Both the position numbers and the translations under genes were made by a program. Source: Hoplostethus atlanticus (Eukaryota > Chordata > Actinopteri > Trachichthyiformes > Trachichthyidae). From it: a stretch of 64,000 nt of DNA. Shown one piece after another: positions 10,313 through 24,100 of this stretch (positions within the stretch are counted from its first letter, which is position 1; the number at the start of each line of letters is the position of its first letter). The DNA lies in contig JAXDDX010000048.1 of assembly GCA_034670405.1 (NCBI GenBank), positions 1,116,001-1,180,000 on the forward strand, read 5' to 3'. Below the pieces are notes generated by a model. It ran no database searches. It was given only the letters and a program-made list of their open reading frames with translations, and had not been told where the DNA came from.

Positions 10313-12299
10313 ACAAGCAGTTCCTTGATTCCATCTTCTGTCCCTGACTGATGACAATACACAAGCTACATTGCCAAGAATGTTAACATGTTTTAGGGTG
10401 AATTTTGCCTTTAAGAGCTATCAGTGAAGTTATATTCCCTTTTATGTCATAAGAGAAAAGATGGCATGAACTCCTTTTTATGTGATGCGCTTCAACACCT
10501 ATTGCTTGATAGTTAGTGATTGAAAGTCTGCGAAACCCTTGTGCAATTGAGTTTTTAATATGCAAACCTTATTTAATCAAAATTTACTTTTTCTTAACTG
10601 AAATAAGGCTCTATATTTACCAATTTCATACGTTTTTTAGACAAAAGTGTGCATGCAGTAAAATGAAAATAGTGTAAAGCAAATGAATGTAGGTACAAAG
10701 TTTAGATAAGAATTTTTTAAAGGTTATTCCTCTGCAACGTATAACATGACATAATGACCATGGGTTCACAAACTTTCAAGCATGACTACCTACATACAGT
10801 ATCTTTCAAAACACTGTGATGATTAGGAAGAATGCACCAACCTCTAGTCAATGATCATAAGGCAAACAATCATATGAACCCAAATCAGTTATGTTTTTTT
10901 CCCTTAAAAGACCATATCCTCATATCACTTAGATCAGTTGATACTATTTACTATGATATGCAATATGAATTCATGCCATAAAGATTTGTCAGTTTTAAAA
11001 GGTGGTAAACTCCAATGCGCAAATAAGAATGTGGGTAAACTTAAGTTATGGCGGGTTTAACCACCCTGATTACGATCCAGCACCCTGATGATGACAACCT
11101 GTTGTTGAGCTGTTATCATTGAGCTAGTTTACATCATAAACTAACATTAAATTATTATGTTGGCATCTCATAATGTCCCTGACATGAATTTGGTGATCAC
11201 CTAACAGAATTATGATCTCCTGTTATGTGTTATTATAGTGCTCATCTGAATGAAATAAACATGTAGTCTACAGGTATACTGAGGTTTCTGGTAGGGTACA
11301 CCTTAATTTGTTTTTCTGGGATTTGTGGAGGGAATATGTTTGTATGTTTGTTTATTTTAATTTTACAGCAAGAAGAAACACTAAGAATAAGGAAAGATGA
11401 GCCAAAGCGCCTAGATGGATCTGAACGGTTCAAGATGATGCTTCCTAAAGCAATCCCAATATATTGTCTACAGCCTAAAGAGCAAAGAAATGAAACAATG
11501 GTACACAAAATCAATAGTATTGACATGACATGGTGCACAGTACATCTGCCAGTGAGTTCTGATTTGTATGTATATATATTTATTTTATTGTTATGGCACA
11601 GGGAGCTTTTATACAAACAGCATACTTGTTGGTCAGAACTTTGGACATCCAGTCCTTCACTTGGAGCAGATGTCAATTATTCCTGTACTATTTATTTATA
11701 TCAACTATTTTAACTAGACCCACACTGTCCTTGGTTGATATAAACTCAGCAGCTCTGACATCCAGCTCCAGAGGTTTCCAAGAAAAATACAACCTCCTCA
11801 CTACTTTATTTAAAATGTATAGGATGTAGTTGCAGTGGGCTTTCCCCTGAACAGTTTCCCCATTGACTTCCATAGTCAAACTGCACTGACTAGTGAAAAC
11901 CGAATGACTTCAATCTGATAAAAGTCAACAAGTTACGTGTTGACTTAGTACCTGAATGCATCAAAATAGGAGGGTAGGTGGATGGAAATTTTGATATGCT
12001 CCAAGACCAAGTACTCCCAAGTTGGGAATGAGAGGAATTTGGTGTATGGGGATGATGAATGAGCCTATCAGGTTGCCTTTGAAGTGGCTCCCCGCTTTGG
12101 GCTTTTTGGGTTGGCCCAATAAATTTCATCACAGTCCTACGCTCGACACCACACCCAGGGGCAGCTCACCAACAGATAAAAGAAACTTGATCCGCACAAA
12201 CTAGGAGGGCTGCTTCTGAAGCCGCAGTTGGGAGTACTGAACTCAAATGGATTTTTGACAGTTACGGAGGTTTAGCAAACTGTGCTAAATACAGCAAAT
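10313..12299. other. Non-coding, contains one copy of a dispersed repeat
   Basis: 10418-10500 (AGCTATCAGTGAAG..., ...GATGGCATGAACTC...) is repeated in the same orientation at 12873-12965. Otherwise no gene was recognised. Reading frames on both strands at 11240-11830 lack any known motif. Confidence 0.4.
10418..10500 (+). repeat. Dispersed direct repeat, copy 1
   Basis: Begins AGCTATCAGTGAAGTTATAT and shares TCCCTTTTA, AAAGATGGCATGAACTC and ATGTGAT with copy 2 at 12873-12965. Confidence 0.75.
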
Positions 12300-12870
12300 G
12301 ATTTGTTACCAGCAGCGTTTGGCTCGTTACTCAAAACATGTAATATATTCCTCTTTACTCGTTACACATTTCAAAAGTAATGATATTATTTTAGTTATTA
12401 CTGCTCGTCAGAAGTAATTTGTTCCACTACTCGTTATATTACGATTGCGTTACTCCCCACCCAAATAAAAAATGGAGATAGTTACCTTTTACCTTCAAAA
12501 TACTTCGCCAGTACGCCTCCGTACTACAGCCAGCTTGTAGTATCTGTCCGTAGTTTACAACTAACAATGATATTTTTGATGCTATTTGATGACATTTATC
12601 GTCTGCTCTTTCTTCTTGAAAAAATCTAATTAATGGGAATACTTCCAGCCGCTGAATGAAAATCCATCTTTAATCCAAGCTAGTTAGCTAGCTAGCGCAG
12701 TGTGCACGCCACGCAGCTTTCATTTAGGTATGATGAAAATAAATCTGGGGATGGAAATTGGTTTATTAAACTTAAATGTGATATGAAGGGGGGATAACAA
12801 AAGTAACGTAACTTATTTCTCTGATTAGTAACTGTAATATTATTGCGAAAATTAAATAGTAATTCTTTAC
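12300..12870. mobile_element. Non-autonomous DNA transposon remnant, possibly hAT-like
   Basis: Both ends are dense in GTAAC/GTTAC words (12330-12460 and 12795-12865) in opposite orientation, as in many fish hAT-derived elements, with CCCC next to the inner words. No transposase and no clear 8-bp target duplication were seen. Confidence 0.4.
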
Positions 12871-12872
12871 AC

Positions 12873-12965
12873 CAGCTATCAGTGAAATTATATTCCCTTT
12901 TAAGTCACAAGAGTAAAGATGGCATGAACTCTTCATGAACTTTATATGTGATACACTTATTCTTC
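12873..12965 (+). repeat. Dispersed direct repeat, copy 2
   Basis: Begins AGCTATCAGTGAAATTATAT; counterpart of 10418-10500, with an extra insertion in its second half. Confidence 0.75.
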
Positions 12966-14902
12966 AACCATTCTCTTCATGATATTCTCTTCAAGTTGCA
13001 TTATTGAGCGAGAAACTGCCAAGACATTCTTCACCATATTTCCCATTACACTAAATCCATTGGGAAAATACTCCATTCAAATGGTTACAATGGCCATTCT
13101 TGGATGATAAATCATAATTTTGTCTAGGTTGCCTGTTATTGTCTTCGATGCCCTTCAAAACTCTGTTGAATGGATGACATTCCTGTCGCTTTCATCTTTG
13201 TGTCTTCTCCACAAGGCTTCCACCCGAGCCAAGATTTTTAATTTTGCTCCTATGCATCCTTCTCTCTTGTGTTCCCAATATCCCGATATGTCCTTGAACT
13301 GGAGACCTTTTCTCAATGCCGGTCGTATAACATGACAGACATTTTTTCCTGTTCTATATGTTTGATACGAATCTTTGGTGTTGCGAAAACAACTCAAACC
13401 AGAAAAGGTGTTTAAAAGGTGCTTTGCCATCGCAAAGGTCAGCTGTTCTCACCCAAGTGAAGCAGGCTGGTCAGCATATAATACGGGAGTACTGCAGCCT
13501 GTTGGCAGAAGGCAAAAATATTAAATGGATCTGTCAGGAATTTGTGCGTTTGCTGATATGTGCCGCAGTTGCTAATTGGTATCGACAGAGCTGGCGCGGG
13601 GGGGGGGGGGGGGGAGTCTTTCTGATCACCGGTGCAAATCCATCTTGACAGACGAGGTGATTTTATTCAGTGAGGATTCCACTACGGAGGTCAGAGGTCG
13701 CCATCAAAATCAATGCCCACTGAAAAGGCAAAAAAGGAGAGACGGCATCTCTGTGTTTCTGCTATCGACGGGTAATTACACAGAAATAAGAAGCAGTTGA
13801 TGTCTTGCGAAAATGTTAATATGTGAGATGAGTGTTAACATGGACCAGACCAGACAGTTCTGTTAGCCCTGGATGCCGAATGAGCTGTAGGTGGCATTGT
13901 GATGTCAATTAGAAAAATTGAAATTGAAATGAACTAAAAATCTTTTTTTTAGTGCATTTAACACTTGTGTTTAGTCAAAATGAACCATATTAATTATTAT
14001 TAATTAATTATTAATCATGAATTTGAATTAATTGTATTCAATGCATTGGATTCCCCAGCAAAAATGCTATAGCAAGAGAAAATATTTGAACCCAATTTAT
14101 TAGTTTGTTTGGTTTGATTGTTTGATTGTCATCATTGTGTTTGGTCCGTAAATATAAATAGCGATAGGTTACAATTTATTCAAAATTAAAAAGACAAAAA
14201 CAAGAAATCCTAAAAACAAAAAGTGAACCGCCTTAACTCACCACAAATCAGCACTGATGGAATAACTCGATGTCAAAGTGAAGTATGGCGCAAGTAGGCA
14301 ACCGTAATAAGCTGCTTCACTTTGCATCAGGTCGGTCGTTAGGTCGACCTCGTATTCCCCGTTGCAGCCAGGTAGCAGAATCTGGTTTAAATAAGAGTGG
14401 GGGAGTTGGGGGGGGGGTTAGCATTTAGTTCAGCAGTAGTTGCGCTCATAGGTGTGCACGTGGAGGGGGAAGGCAAGGGGGAACACAACCATTTATTAAG
14501 AGAAGGATGACCTGTTCGCCCCAGTTATTTCTGTATTTTCAGCCGCTATGTGTTTTTGTTTTTTTGTGATTGGTTTTGGCCTTTCTCCTTGTTGTTTGAA
14601 ACTCCTTTAAATGCCTTTAAAGGCGTTTTGACAACAAATTAGACTGACATGGTTCATATTTCGATTGATGTTTGCCCTTCAGATCAGGGTTCAGTTTAGC
14701 GATGTCTTACTGTATTTCACACACATTGACCAGTAATTCTCCTCACACTCTCACCCTGCATAATTTTCCTCATGTAAATATGCATCTTTTGTTGCATGAA
14801 GTGAGGGAAAACAGAGTGGCATTTGGGCTCCTACCATGTCCATAGTATGTCAGTGTGATTTGCTGCACAGGGTTTGATCCAAGTTAAAAAGGACCCTTGG
14901 TT
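12966..14902. other. Non-coding, no recognised gene
   Basis: Contains a G17 run at 13598-13614 and AT-rich stretches (13985-14040). Reading frames here have no recognised motif. Confidence 0.4.
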
Positions 14903-14933
<31 letters not shown>

Positions 14934-15215
14934 CTTTATTGATCCCCCGGGGTGAAATTCTGAGGTTGCAGCAGCATAAAAGTATCACAAGAATGTACAA
15001 AATACCAAAGCAAGGTTCAAAATACAAAAAGGCCTAAAAATCTAAATACTAAAGAACAATGGTACTAGGTGACATAGAACCAGGATGTACAGCGGATGGA
15101 TGGCATGTTTAAATTAACTAGGGAAGAGCGAATGAATGCATGGTACATGTATACAAAGTTAAATGGGTGAATGAATGTGAAAGGGAATCAGAGTGTCTAA
15201 AGTGTCTAAAGTGCA
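14903..15215 (-). mobile_element. LINE 3' end (antisense) with (ATAG)n tail
   Basis: An (ATAG)n run at 14903-14932 is joined to ACTTTATTGATCCC..GGGGTGAAATTC, the antisense of a very common fish LINE 3' end. Antisense 3' UTR-like sequence follows. No coding part remains. Confidence 0.65.
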
Positions 15216-16700
15216 GGGCAGTGAATGAATGTTATATTGAGAATTAGATCACTTAATCATATTATTCACGGTGGAATGATGAATTTTTTCCCTTATCCCT
15301 CTGATGCCCACATATATGTACATCGAGGTAGCGGTTCGCCGCCCTGCTCAGAGATTATCACCACCAGGGCCGCACAAAACATTTCATTGTTACGTCCCTT
15401 TGATCCACATTAAAGGAGACTCATGACAAGGGTGAGCGAATGAACGACATTCAATTATACTATTTTCTTAAATATGTAATTGGATTGTCTGTTAGCAGAT
15501 GACCACTGAGGAATAGTAATCTCATTAATTGGTCCCCTGACCTTTTCGATACTTAGCGGTAATGAGGGGGCTCTACGTGGGACTCTGCTGTTTAGTGGCC
15601 TTAGGCGGGAGTCCACGGCCGTTGGATGTTTTTACCCAAAATGTAGTGCCTCAACACTCGCCATTAGCGCTGATAGCTCTCACCGCTCACTTCCTGCTGC
15701 GTCAGTCATTCTAATGAATGTACCACACCATGCACACAGGCTTAATTATGTACGGGAGCGACTAGTAAATTTCTCAAAAAAGTCCTGACATTTCTCTCCC
15801 TCTCTCTCTCTCTCCGCACAGCCCCGTCCACCACCTTCAAACCAGATTGATGGCTCGGCTTATTTTATAGTAGTGTTATTGATTAGGACTGTGGTTGTCA
15901 GTGGTGCATAAAATTAACACTGTGTTATAGGGGCATGGATTTCTGTCAACCCCTGACAAGATAACCCATTATTGGACGACCACTCCTAATTTGTTTTTGT
16001 TTATTCAGAAGTATAAAGTAACACTCAACAAGCCCCAATAATAACTCTATTACCTGCAAATCCCAGTAAGCCCATCGACGGCCACTAATCTTGGCTGCCC
16101 CTAATTACATCAGGATTCTCAGCCTTAATTAACCAATCTTTAGCCCATTTTACCTCCTTAATGCTGCACACAACGAAACATCATTAGTTAAATTGCCCGC
16201 ATTTGCTGAATGGGAGATTCGCCGTGTTCAGCGGTTGTCACTTGGAAAGAAATGTAGTTTCCTTAAATTCCGTGCAGCCGTTTTGGAAAAAATAACTATC
16301 TGCTCATTTTCTATGATCTTATTATATTCTGCTAGAGGCATGGGCCGATAATGCAATTTAAAGTAGCCAGTGCCGTATGTCATGTAATGGAAATGTGCTA
16401 TCAGTGGATTAAAATAACAGTTTATGACATTATCTCTGCCTAAGTGGGGATGGAGGTGAAAAAAATGGATTTGCTCACAAAAGTTACAATCAAATAAGGC
16501 AGCAAAATATGAATTGATTAATTCATTATTTACAATTTAAATCCTTATTGGTTAAAATGAGGTTTTCATGTACGTGTTCTGTTTCATCAGCAAAGGAATG
16601 CAACATATATTATAGAAGTAGTCAAATATGAATGAAAGTAATGTTATCACAGGATAACATTATGGTAAGGGCGATGTAGCAATAAAGCAAAAGGCATCTC
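15216..16700. other. Repeat-poor non-coding block, candidate conserved element
   Basis: Moderate-GC sequence without recognisable transposon ends, with several ATTA/TAATTA words (15524, 15738, 16101, 16124), the core read by homeodomain proteins. A short (CT)n run occurs at about 15796-15814. It is only a candidate because no cross-species comparison was possible. Confidence 0.25.
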
Positions 16701-19700
16701 AGTGAAGTTAAAAGCAAGATTTTATTTCTAAATATGCTACAAGTCAAATGGCAAAACAAGAAATCTCTTTCACCTCTTTTTTTTTGTATGTTTTAACCCC
16801 TGAGCACCACAATCCAGCATTCCCATAATGCACTGGATTCATCCAAGATGAACAAAAGGAAAATAAAAAGAAACATTTAAAGCTTCATACACAGCTAATA
16901 ATCCATTAGAGTGTCTAAAAACTACTAGCATAGCATAGCTAAAATACAAAGTAAACAACATGTTATTTAAGTACATAAGTGAAAATCGTTTCTTTCTGTC
17001 TGGAGACGAAGCTGTCACTTTGCCTTTGTTAGTCTGCTCTGTTGTGGGTTATGATCTAAAAGCAAAGTGAAGCTCACCTCTTTGGTGAGAAGAATGACGG
17101 TGATTGCATGTTATTGTTTCACAGTCATCTGAGCTGTTCCAATGATTGGCATCGTTTACCGCGTGTACCCACCTCATTCAGCAGTATGTACAGGAGGAAG
17201 GGGTGAGGGGAAACAGTCACGAGGAATAGACTGTGCCAGTACTACATTGACAGAGGGAGAACATCTCGGAGAAGTCTATTGATAGCAAAAAAATTCTTTG
17301 TGCATTTCTGTCATAAATCTTCACGGATGGTTATGGGGTCACTGAGGCCCAGATTTCCTAAAGGTGTGCTTCAGGGAAGAGCGCATTATATAAGTCAGAC
17401 AGTGTCAGATGGTGCTTTTTGAGGGCTTATTTGCACCACGACTTGATTTGATTTCTTTGGTGCAAAAAAAAAAAAAAATGCCCTCGCAGTGCAGTCCTTG
17501 AAAAATCTGGACCTCAGTGTTGGGATGTTTTTGCCACATTAAGAACGGATGAATAGATTCCAACATTCTCCAGAGACAGATATTATACATTTCCGGGTCT
17601 GAGGATGCCCGAGGCTCTACGATGATACCGCACACTACTGTGTCCCAAATTTTGGCACAGTAATCCAGATAGCATATTTAGTAACGTCTGAGATCTGCTG
17701 TTACCCCCGAGTCCATTTTTTACCCCACATTTTGCAGATTGCAGTAGCTTCAATAGAGTGTTCGAACACCTAGGATTTTTCTGCCACCACAGGATACAAC
17801 ACATACAGCATAACCAGGAAGTGATTATTTTCTTGGACCCTTACTGCATCTGCCTACATAATGACCTGATTGCTGAAGAACACGTTTCAAGTAAACACTG
17901 GGATTATAGATCACAACCACCGTCAACACCAGAATGACAACCCGACGGAGTCACGTCATTTCAGTGGCTGAGGATTGTCCTCTGTTGCAGGATTGTGTGT
18001 TTTAATAGTTTTATTACTATCGCTATCTATACATTAAGTCACACAATATATTATTATCTTTATCACCAGTAATCAGCCTGGTAGCAGTATGCTGTATACT
18101 GGTAATTGAATTCTATATAGCATTTTGCCACACAATAAAAACAAACAAACACTGTGAACAGGTTAAGTCATTCTTAATGCTCCAGTATTGTCCACCTACT
18201 TTGTCTCAAAAGCATCATATGTTCACACAAATACATGGATATGAACCACCATGGGTACACTGGCAATTAAGATTGTGGACATGTTTGTTGGCACAGTCTA
18301 TAACAAAATGAGGTAGATGTGTATTAATAAAATATTCCCTTCTTTGGTATAATTATACAAAATATGAAAAAAAAGAAAAAGAAATTCCAGTGATCTGTTG
18401 AAACAAAACATTGATTTTTCAAGTGGCTTAACAATAAAAATAATAAAAATGAAATTTATGAGGTATATCTTGTATTCATACTCTACTATGACTATATACA
18501 GGTAGATCGGTGAGGTATCTGCATTGTCTGCATTTAAGAAGACTTCGCAAACAAAGTGGTGTAGCTGAATGTTTGCAGCCCAGGATTGAACATGAAACAA
18601 AATAAATAAAATTTGAAATTAAATGCTTTAACAGACTTAACAAAAAACCCCTATATCTTCAAACGGTTTCCCCGTTTCCCTTTACGATAAAGAAAATATG
18701 CTCTATCTTCACGAAGCAAAGCGGAGAAAGACAGCAAAAGAATGAAAGAAAGGAAAGAGGGAGTAGCTCTTCAATGTTAGACACAAGTGCATTACTAAAA
18801 AAAAAAGGAAAACTGGATTCTATTCACAATATAAAACCACTGTGTGATTGATCATTTGATTTCTACCCTAACAATATGTTTTGATATGTCCTGCTGTTTT
18901 CTCTTTTTACTTTTTGCCTACCTTCTGGGAGACAAGTTGAAGTGCCCTACCCTTTCCTGTGGTCTTTAGATTGGCATTCCTATACAAATTAAATGTATTT
19001 TTTCTCCCTAAGGCTCTGCCAGCAATACCAGATTTTGTGCTTCTGTCTTTACAAACATGACTGATATTTTCTAATCGCTAGTGGTAGGAGATTTGAGTCA
19101 ATGCGTGTTGCAGAAGATTTCCTAGAAGAGCCATGCAATCTGCTGCAGCTCTGCCACATTCAACCTCTCAGAACAGATTTTGTAAGAATTTCTGACCACA
19201 GCCAATAGTGAAGCAATACTTTAGGTTCGCAATATTTAGCCTAATGAATGAGGAAATCATCGGGCCAGACCAACTGCTTATCATCGCATCAGTTTAACTT
19301 GTCATTGTCACAGGTGATGCAACCTCCCTCTCATATTGGAGGTCCTCAGCTATAGAGCAACAATGGCTGTGAACAGTTGATTGTGTTTCTAAACGTACAA
19401 CTTGCCGTCTCAACAGAATTGAATAGACATGGTTCATTTTGAGGTCATCACTTTAACACTGGACTTGTCACCATGTACATACTCTGTATCTATTTGTCAT
19501 ATCTCCTTTTTTTATTCAGTGTATTATTTAAATTCGTATAGTGTGTGCTAGCGGAATGATCAGGAGTAAGAATTCCAATGTGCTTGTACTTGTCGCAAAT
19601 GGCCAATAAAACTCTTGAACTTGAACATTTCTGGGCTGTTTTTGACTGGGAACTGATCATTTCATCACTGATACATCTGATTGATTTTGTGTTTAGATAG

Positions 19701-20950
19701 CTTGTTAGCTAGCTAACCACAGTATCTAGTCAGCTAACCATCACTGTCTTGTGGTTAACACATCTGATTAGCACACTAGCTAATGTAGGTAGTACAACCT
19801 AGCATTGGTAGTGGCTAATAGTCACATCTCAACATTACCAGCAGTTACTTTGCTAAATTAGCCTGCTGGCTAGTTAGCTAGCTAACAGTTTGTTCAGGTT
19901 AACTGAGCTGATTCGTCTCAAGGTCCAGGTGTTTTGGAGTAGAGACTAAGACTAAAACAAGACAGTTTACTGAGTCACAGTAACCTACATTTAGAAACAA
20001 ATCTACCTGATCACACTATTCATTTTTACTGAGAACATTACTGAATGGATCTACAGACACACCACAACAATCTGTTTCAGCTAGCTCTCTTTTTCTATTT
20101 AAACATTATTTGCACACAGCCAATTTTCCAATGGACCTCCATGATCGAGCCAGACACAGTTGATAGGAGATTTGTGACACAACTGCAAAGCCTCTATTGA
20201 GAACGCATTATTCCGACATTTAGACTCATGTAACCTTGTACAGAACCTTGTACACTGCGATCATGTTATCCTCCTAGGATGTGCTTTGTCTGTTTGACTG
20301 CATTTTTGCTATATTCCTTCTGGTTTGATCATTGGTGCTAAAGTTCTCTTTATGTGCTGCCAGTGTTGTGCTCAGTCCACTTTCAAATCGGATTTCTTCT
20401 TTGGTATTAGCTATAAGCAGCAAGTTTCTGAGGTCCGTGGCGATGCAAACAAACTCAATAGATCAATTACCATTTCTTGTTTGAGGTTAGACATTCAGTG
20501 GCCTTGTCTGATTGAAATGGTGCAATACAGGGAGTCTTCATTTGGCTTTGTCCGGGTTGCACCTTGCCTCGCCTCGAGGGGCTGTCATGTTGTTGAGCTG
20601 TTCTGAATTGAACAGATGTCTTTAAGGAAGCAAAAGACAGCTGAGTTCATACATAGTCTAAATCACAAAGGTAAAATATCTTCTAAACACACTGCTATTT
20701 AGAGTATGGGGAGCACAGGGAAAAAAAGGACAAGCACATCTCTTTTACTGCCAAAGTACTGAGTAAAAGTTTGTTGCTTTTCGATCTATTTTCAGCTGAC
20801 CTACTGGGAATCTGATCGATGCGATGGAGGGAAGCCACCTTCAAAAAACAATAGGAGTCTCTCTCACGTCTCAGACTGCTTGGTGTCTTTGGGAAGGAAG
20901 GACGATCTCCTCCAGGGTGGGCAGGAGGAGGTGAGGAGGGCTAGGGGAGC
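16701..20950 (-). other. 3' flank and possible 3' UTR of arid3c
   Basis: No coding sequence is recognisable here. Minus-strand AATAAA candidates occur at about 19509-19516 and 16721-16726, so a 3' UTR of 1.4 to 4.2 kb is possible, but neither site is proven. A LINE 3' tail on the plus strand occupies 19440-19627. The rest is AT-rich single-copy-looking sequence with GCTAGC-type palindromic words at about 19690-19880. Confidence 0.35.
19440..19627 (+). mobile_element. LINE 3'-end fragment
   Basis: The segment ends in CCAATAAAACTCTTGAAC followed by a repeated TTGAAC word, the typical 3' end of fish non-LTR retrotransposons, preceded by a T-rich 3' UTR-like stretch. No coding part remains. Its insertion near the end of arid3c could supply an alternative polyadenylation context only on the opposite strand. 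Confidence 0.5.
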
Positions 20951-21129
20951 TCAGGGGGAGGAGTTTCCGTGTCCGTGAAGTGAGGAGGAGGAGGAGGAGG
21001 AAGAGGAGCAGGACGGCTGGATCTGTGTGGGCAAACCTGGACTGGTCTTTCCCTGAGTCTGAGAGTTGCTGTGGTTTCCACGATGTGCCGTCATCCCCGC
21101 TATGGCCGACCGCCGGGCAAAAAGGACGC
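20951..21129 (-). CDS. arid3c: arid3c terminal coding exon with polyserine tail and stop
   Basis: After completing a Gly codon, the 179-nt coding part reads [13 protein letters not shown], the end of the REKLES core, then a hydrophilic variable tail with a run of nine Ser residues and the ending HGHGNSSP followed by TGA (plus-strand tca, 20951-20953). The acceptor is GTTTCCCAG. The Ser run is encoded by a near-perfect TCC/TCT microsatellite (about 20983-21011) that could vary in length between individuals. The 3' UTR continues to lower coordinates. Confidence 0.94.
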
Positions 21130-24100
21130 CTGGGAAACAGAGATCAAATCCAACTGTGTTCACTGGGTTACACATAAACTCCATGCTGTCCTGTCTATTC
21201 AGATTTTAACTGTCTAGTAGCACAAAATGACTATAATATATCTGTGAGGGTTTGATACTTAAGAACTGGGGCTGAGATAGTTCTGAAAAAAGTAAAGTTC
21301 TTAAAAAAAACAAAAACCTAATTTAATTAAACATTGATATTTTTTTTTTTACAGTCTAGCTCTATAATATTGAATAAATAGAAATTAAAGGGGCAATAAG
21401 TGTTTTTGTACTGTGCCATAGTATACATTATGATTACTTATGATTATGATTAGCTAGCTTAGTCCTCTCTTTTGTGAAAATGTGACTTTATTATGTCAAT
21501 TACAGGTCACTATACCTGTCCATTGATAAAAGTTATAGACTACTTAATGCCCCTTTAAAAGCAGTCAATAATCCTAATTATTTGTATTATATTGATAGTA
21601 AAATGATAAGCCAACAATCATCTTCAGCAACAACTATTGTATCTCAGCGTGCTCCTACTGCAGAGCCAAAACATCGAGACTGATTAAAGTGAATGTCAAG
21701 TTGTGGCAGGATCAACTGGATAAAGTCAAGCCTCTACTTGTCTGAACATTGGGTTTCTGGACGAAAGCCCTCAGATATGATGTGATGGTCACCGGCTTAT
21801 GCCTTATGCCATGACATGAATTGCCTATCTTAAGGTAATTACTGCCTCTCTACTTTAAGACACAAGCTCGCTTCTCTCCACCCTTCACCGCCACCCACCC
21901 CACCCCCCACCCCGCCAGGCACGTAAGACAATAAGCCTGATCGACCTCAAATCCACAGGCCCAATTTTGAGATATTTAACTTTTTTAACTCTATTGGACT
22001 GCCACTTCATTACAATGGATTTTATAGCAAAGACATCAAATTGCGTAGAGGACTAAGCACCAGGGTGCTGCTATAACTTATTGAATTTCCTGCCTGCAAT
22101 TACATCAGCAAACGGCCCCTCTATTTACCTGTGTAGACAACTCCATTTATTTCTATTGACATGTTGATGCTGCTAATGCCGTTGGTAGACAGGTTCAATG
22201 CGGTCTCTTGTCTATCATCTGTCAAGAGAGGAGGCAGAGAGTGAGAGAGAGAAAAACTCAATATGAGCATTTAGAAAAGGAACAGAAGAAGCAAGAGGAG
22301 CGCCCTGGTGGAGTATTGGTGATAATTCAGAGAGTGACAGGATAAGGAGCGGTTTATTAAAGAGTTCTGGGAAGGAAGAACTGTCAAAAGATGTTGTGGC
22401 CATTTGTACATGTCGGTTATCACTGTCGGTTATGCCACACGAGCGATTCATATCATAGCACAAGGTCGAGAACTTTGATAGCACTCTTGAATGAATCTAA
22501 CTTAATGTGAAATAAGAGAAACATGTTTCATGACACATGGAAAAACACACCAACACATAATGACGATGATCTCAGTGAACCGCTGTGATATCAAACAATC
22601 CGTAAACAGGAATTTATACGTCTAACTGCATCTGAGCGCAGACAAATAATAGTGTTTGGATGTAATCTTTAAATGACAGTGTTTATATGTGAGGGCTAGA
22701 GCCAGACGGCCAGCGTGGGAATTAACCTGGGAAAGATTCTCACTCATTTCTCCATCACGTATCAAGTGCAAAGCCCACTATTATGACTAATATGAGAGAG
22801 GCAGTGATGCAGACAGAAATGATATCACACTTGAGCAGATAGGCCGTTCATTCTTCCTTTAGCCTCTATCATTAAGTAATATATGACTTATGGCTTGTCA
22901 TAAGCCAGGCTCACTGCAAGCCTTGGTAGACGGGCATTTTTACTCATGACATCCACTATTTTGCCTGTGGTCGTGAAAAACTATTTCTTCATCACATCTG
23001 TGGACTTGGACTTCAAATTACACATGTTATATGATGAACTATGTGCACATTAGCGGCTTGGGCATTTCACAATGGTATCTCACCCAGCATCTTTGGCAAT
23101 GCCATTAGTTGATTTTGACACGCTACCCACTGAGGTAGACATAACTTTGGTCTGATAGTAGGTGGCTAACAAAGTAAACATTACAGAAAATCCCCATATC
23201 AAAAAAGCACACCAGGCTAACGCTTTCAGTCACAAAAGTAATACATTTCAGCGGTATTTTAACAGACTGATTTGATGGGACTTTAATCTTAGACATCACC
23301 ATGTTAAGTTATATTTATTTCTAAATGTAATCTTTCAAAGTAAAATACAGCATTCAGTGAGCTAAAATGTGGATCTCTAAATTGTCTCCACTGCAAGTCA
23401 GCCCCTACATTTGCCACTGCAACAATTAAATGTATTTTTTTATGCATTCCTTTTACTGCTTTTAACAGACAGGGCTGCTTCAAAAATGTACACGGGTGTT
23501 TTCATTTAAAACGTGAAACAAAGTTTTTATTAAGGGACAAATCAATTACCAGCTTAAAAAAAATGCTAAAAAACCCCGCTGAAACTGAGCATTAAATTAT
23601 GTAAGATTATTCCTTCATTTTCTCAACCCGCTTATTCCTTTTTCTATCCCAGCATGCTTTGGGTGTAAGCCAGGTACAGGTCTCCAGTCCATCAGATAGA
23701 CAGACATTCATACCTATGGACAATTTAGAGTCTCCAATCCACCTGACTGAGAGACGAAACCAGGTGAACATGGGGAGAACGTGTAAACTGCACACAGAAA
23801 GGACTGGGAATCGAACCCACAACCTTCTGACTGAGACCCTACGCCACTGCGATGCCCCTCCAAATCATCCACTCCTCTAATTCCTTACCTCTGTTGCTGA
23901 GTTTGATGTTCATGGGCAGCTGAGTGGCCATGGCCATCAGGTTCTGCTGCAGTGCGTGTTGCATGAGCCTCTGCTGCTCCTCTGCCACCATCATCATCTT
24001 CTTCTCTGGTGGCTCGCCGCTTTCCAGCTTCTCTCTCAGCTGCTCCAAAGCCGCCGCCTGGACAGCTGCGGCTGCCTGGGCTGCCGCTGTCTGGGCCGCC

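Noticed and set aside
11242..11713. Overlapping 125- and 144-codon frames on opposite strands, with an acceptor-like TTTTACAG at about 11360
   Set aside because: No conserved domain, donor or neighbouring exon was recognised, and both frames cannot be real together.
23790..23830. tRNA B-box-like GGAATCGAACCCA
   Set aside because: It belongs to a common fish dispersed repeat; no cloverleaf could be drawn.
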